DNA of 64,000 nt. Origin: Ifrita kowaldi. Taxonomy: Eukaryota > Chordata > Aves > Passeriformes > Cinclosomatidae. Position 1 is the first letter of the stretch, and the number at the start of each line of letters is the position of its first letter. The position numbers were made by a program, and so were the translations under genes. The stretch is from positions 14,628 to 78,627 of the forward strand of contig VZRS01000308.1 in NCBI GenBank assembly GCA_013398055.1, in the 5' to 3' direction. Positions 60,201 to 64,000 of the stretch are shown here, one piece after another. The notes under the pieces are model-generated. The model was not told the DNA's origin and searched no databases. It worked only from the letters and a program-made list of their open reading frames with translations.

Positions 60201-63200
60201 GGTAAGGGGGACTGTTGCTGCTCTTCTGTTTTCATGCTTCAGAAATCAGAAGAATGCCATTTAATAAAGCAGGAAGGTACCTGGATAAATACTTGTGGTA
60301 CCAAATTATTACAGAGAATGAAAAAGGATAGTACTTTGTCATGTTTTATGCTTTTTAGGTGGCCTATTTATGCTTGAGCTCTTAAGAGTTAATTCTTCTG
60401 TGCTTTAGTGACTTTAGATTTTGCAGTTTAAATGTGAACTCTGACTTTGCCTCAGCTCCCCACGTGTAAAATGCTGCATATCTTAGTTTTTATTTTGGAG
60501 TATTTGGCTGCTGTGTGCAGCATTTTCTATCCTCAGGAAGTTCTAGCCCAGCCTGAGGCAGTGGGTGTAAAAGGTGCACGCACATGTTTGTGTGACAGTG
60601 CCTTGACACCACATCAGTGAAAGCCATTACATCACCCTGCTGGGCTGTTAGAAGGCAAAGCACGCCTGTCTTTCTGAAGTAATGGGCATCTGGCTTCTCT
60701 TGGTCAGAAGGAAGATGCAGCAGGATACTGCAATATTGCTGAAACTTGCATGCTGCCGTGGGAGGTGATTGAAGGGGATTTATTCCTGTGTGAAGGAAGT
60801 ATGGGGCAGGTGTGACTTTTTTTTTGGTGATAATAAAATAACCTGGTTATGCAAAACCTGAAGTTTTAATTCAGAAAATCAGAAAAGTAACTTCTAGTTC
60901 ATTGAAACTCAACATGCAGTGTAGGAGGATAAGCAAGAACATTACAGGGGCTTGAAACTGAGTTTGTCATTAAAAAAAAAAATAGGGCTGTGAGAGGTGT
61001 AGGCTGGTTATGAGTCTCCTGCCCCATAGTGGTGTTGCACATCTAATGTGATTCATAACAGAAGCCTGAGCAGCTCTTCTTTCTACTTAGTCCCGTGCTT
61101 TGCTGTCCTCAGCATTAAAACTTGTTCTGAATATGAAACCAGACATCTTCCTTACTGCAGGTCAAGCTTATTGCCTAATTCCCTGGACATAAGGGACATC
61201 TATTCCTTCCCCTGTAGTAAGTAATCTTTTAAAAATACTTGAACTGTTCTTTGCAATGTTCCTGTTTCCCCATGTCTTTGCCCTCCACCCTTGTGATACT
61301 TTTGTCCTAAATAAAACTTGTGTATTCAGGCCTTCCTGAGAGGTCATGTTTTTTTTTCAGCTCTAATCATTCTTGTTGTTCTCTTAAGTTAGTTCACATT
61401 GGGCTTCAAGTGTGGTGCTCAAAGCCCAGGTCTGTACTGCAGCTGAGACTTTGTGCTGAGTGGAGTGAAAAAATGGCTTCATGTGCCCTGGAGCTGATAT
61501 TCCTGTTTATGCATCCCCATACATTTGACTTTTTTACACCAGCTTAACACTCATTTCAGGGTCAGCCTGTTGATCCCACCTAGCTCACAGCTTTCTTCTG
61601 AAGAACTTGCCTTCCTGTTTGTTCATTTAATCCTGCCTGAGCGTGCCTTTCAGAACTTGCTTGTGTCCTATTACTTGCAGAACAGTTTTCCAACATGTCG
61701 AAGTTATGCAGAATTTTAAGGCTGTCTTGCAGTCCTTCCTGCTGTTCTCCTACATATAACAAGCCTCCTCTGCCAGCAGCAGATCACGGGAAGCACAGAA
61801 ATGGAACTGAGCTGGGTTCCTGCTCTGTGTATTCTCCCACGCATCACTGGGAACTGCTCTCTGGTTATGATTGTCCCCCCAAGGATTGCATTTGCTGTAG
61901 AGCCTTTGCTTACCTCCCAGCAGCAGAAGTCTGTAAAATTTAGGTGTGTGAGCTCACAGGTTCCTCCCTGTCCCTAAACCCTGTTACACTGATGTCCCAG
62001 TGAGCCCGCTGGGTGCTGCACGCCTCTTTGTAGCTGTTTAGTGCTCGCAAAAGGTTCCCACTCTTCCCAGAGGTTTTACTTGAATGTGGGGGAATTGGAG
62101 ACCAGTGACATGAATTTTTACCTTTTCCTGAAGGCAGGTATGGAACAAAGACAGGCCTAACGTCAAAGTGATGTCCAAACCTTTTATTTTTTTTTAAAAA
62201 AGCCCCAGCCATGTCCTGTTTCTGTCTGTATTTAAATATATCACATAACAGCCTAAATCTAGTACCTTGCAAATAATTCCAGGTGTTACAGGGTGGCTAA
62301 AGTCATCTGTAGTTAGGGTTCTTCAAAGCTGCCCAGTCTTGAAATGAAATTGCTCTTGCATTGCAAGCTATGTGTTGAAGGATAAGCTCCACTACTTGTA
62401 ACAGCTTTTCTTTAGAGTATTTTTCTTGGATTTGTATTTGTAAGTATTTGTTGACATCTCTATAGGTGCAATTTTCTCTCTTTGAAATCTTAGTTCTTGT
62501 ATCATCTCCCCTGTCGAACTCAATGCACATAATGAATCTTGTGCTGCATAGAAATGGATTTCTCTGAGACCTGTCTCTGTTGGGGTTGTTTGACAGTTCT
62601 GTAAGTGCTGTTTGTTGTTTCTTCTCCAGCACCTCTCTCTGTAAACTTTCTTTACATCTCTACCATTCAGTAATTCCCTTAGACTTGTTCTTATCATTGC
62701 CTTATTTATAGTCCCTGCATGTGTAGCAGTTTATTCTCATCACACAGGTGTATTTGAGTGTAGTTAAAAGTTTTATTGTGCCTAGCTACAAGCTGGAATA
62801 ATTAATCTTCCAACCATTCTTTCCACTGGATGCTCTGAGGAGATGGACAGATATCCTTTGAAATCATGCTGCAATGTTAAATTGAGCAGAGGTTTAGCAA
62901 GTCTGTTAATCCTAAAGATGTTGAATGTTTGTTAGATTACATTGCCTCAGTGACCACTCTGAACCCACAAAATGTTACCAGAACAGTAAGGCAGCATCAC
63001 CTGGTGTTGGGAAGTTAAGGAAATGTGGATGGTGAAATGTGTGCTGAGTATACTTTAGGTTATTAATAGTTGTTCGTAAGTATTACAAACATTAAACAGG
63101 ATTATGAGGGAGCTGTGTTCAGAAAAGCTCTTTCAAGGCGTGTTCATGGCTGTGGCAGGTTTTTCTGTATTAAGTGTGATACTCAAATTTTACTAACATA

Positions 63201-64000
63201 GTTTGTTGCAAAATACAATGTATCCTTGAGATTAAACTTTATAGTCCTGTTAAATACACAGTCTTAAACTTTGGAACTAGTTTGGGGGGACCTTCCCTTT
63301 GCCCTTTTCTCACTGGAGCTCAAGCTGATCAAATAAAACCAAACCTATTTCTGAGTTCTAAACTAGCTGTTGAACTGAGCCAAACTGCAATGAAGTAAAT
63401 GTCTGTTGCACCTGCATAAAGGCTGCAGCTGTCAAAAGCTTGTTTATCACTTCAGTACTTCTTGGGTCCAGGTGTTCAGCCAGCGACTTCCCCTAATGCA
63501 GTGGTTTGTTTCAGATCTTCAGCAGAAAAGATGTTACTGCTTTATGCAGACTAGAGTGTGCTTAACCTTTGCATGTGTGAAGATGCCAGGAACCCAGATG
63601 TAATTTCAGAGGCTTGTTTTAAAGGAAGCTTAAATGAACTAACACTTTCTGTCAGCACTGAAAGATTATTTGAAAGACCGAGTTTTCAGGTGAAGAGCTA
63701 AAAGGACACACTTGCATCTCTCTTACTGTTTGCTTAATCAGATAAACCTTTACTGTTTTGTCCTTCAGCTTGGTTACCAAAGTTGACCTTGTCAGAATGC
63801 TGTTGTCTGTGAAGGTAACTACCCAAGTGGGAGGTTCCATTTTCTTTCCGAACACTCTTGGTCGTGTCCTCCCTTGCACAGTTGCTGTCTGTGAATATTC
63901 TATGCTGAACTTGCCAAGTGTCTTAAACTGCTGCCATTCAAAATTTGTCCCAGTCAGGGAAGATTAAAAGTAAAGGCCTTCCTCAACTCTCATTATTCAC
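54251..64000. other. Probable first intron or flank of the CpG-island gene; no exon seen
   Basis: Starts GC-rich (to about 54560) and then turns AT-rich with many T and A runs. I found no exon with a known domain, no CR1 copy I could name, and no RNA gene. Open frames here are short and unconvincing. AATAAA near 61310 is not linked to any gene. The base composition, with T-rich runs on + typical of transcribed avian introns, is compatible with an intron on the + strand. Confidence 0.4.

Noticed and set aside
1..64000. tRNA, rRNA or CRISPR features
   Set aside because: I looked for tRNA box B-like words and regularly spaced repeats and found none. A vertebrate nuclear window is not expected to carry CRISPR arrays.

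Overview
The window looks like nuclear DNA of a bird. Several CR1-type LINE 3' ends are present, with the typical closing phrase of the form 'ccttccaacc...ttctatgatt'. Genes are split into short exons by long introns, and promoters are CpG-rich. Gene density is low. The species cannot be named from the sequence, and three single N bases (403, 561, 53986) mark a draft assembly.

The left third carries two head-to-tail genes of the histone mRNA stem-loop (hairpin) binding protein family, SLBP. The second (13877-20504, + strand) is a canonical SLBP: eight coding exons, all splice sites in place, 274 residues by my count, a CpG promoter with an E2F-like site, and a candidate poly(A) signal. The first (1417 to about 7927, + strand) is a diverged paralog. 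Its exons 1, 2, 3, 5 and 6 match those of SLBP in order, phase and often length. Exon 4, which carries the cyclin-docking motif, is decayed. Downstream of the RNA-binding exons lie five further exons (5637-5774, 6379-6495, 6888-6995, 7396-7509, 7822-7927). Most or all of these look like extra copies of SLBP exon 2 or exon 3. All are in the same phase, and joined they give one open frame of 372 residues. A dead copy of RNA-binding exon 6 with three in-frame stops follows at about 8715-8887. The locus therefore looks like an SLBP exon array built by repeated tandem duplication of phase-2/phase-2 exons.

From 20.7 to about 52 kb I see no protein-coding gene. This gene-poor stretch holds CR1 relics, simple repeats and a few motif-dense blocks that may be regulatory. 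Around 52.0-53.6 kb a 150-bp block is perfectly repeated 1,274 bp apart, just before a polypurine tract. A strong CpG-island promoter follows (about 53690-54250) with a perfect CRE, three CCAAT boxes and a ZNF143-like site. The last 9.7 kb has no recognisable coding exon and could be the first intron of a gene starting at that island. In vertebrates FAM53A often follows SLBP on the same strand, so it is a candidate, but no FAM53A coding sequence is visible here.

Functionally, both SLBP-family genes encode the conserved domain that binds the 3' stem-loop of replication-dependent histone mRNAs. The canonical copy keeps the features used for S-phase-restricted destruction. The paralog keeps the RNA-binding domain and the TTP core but appears to have lost the cyclin-docking exon, and has gained an unusual exon-2/3-derived tail.
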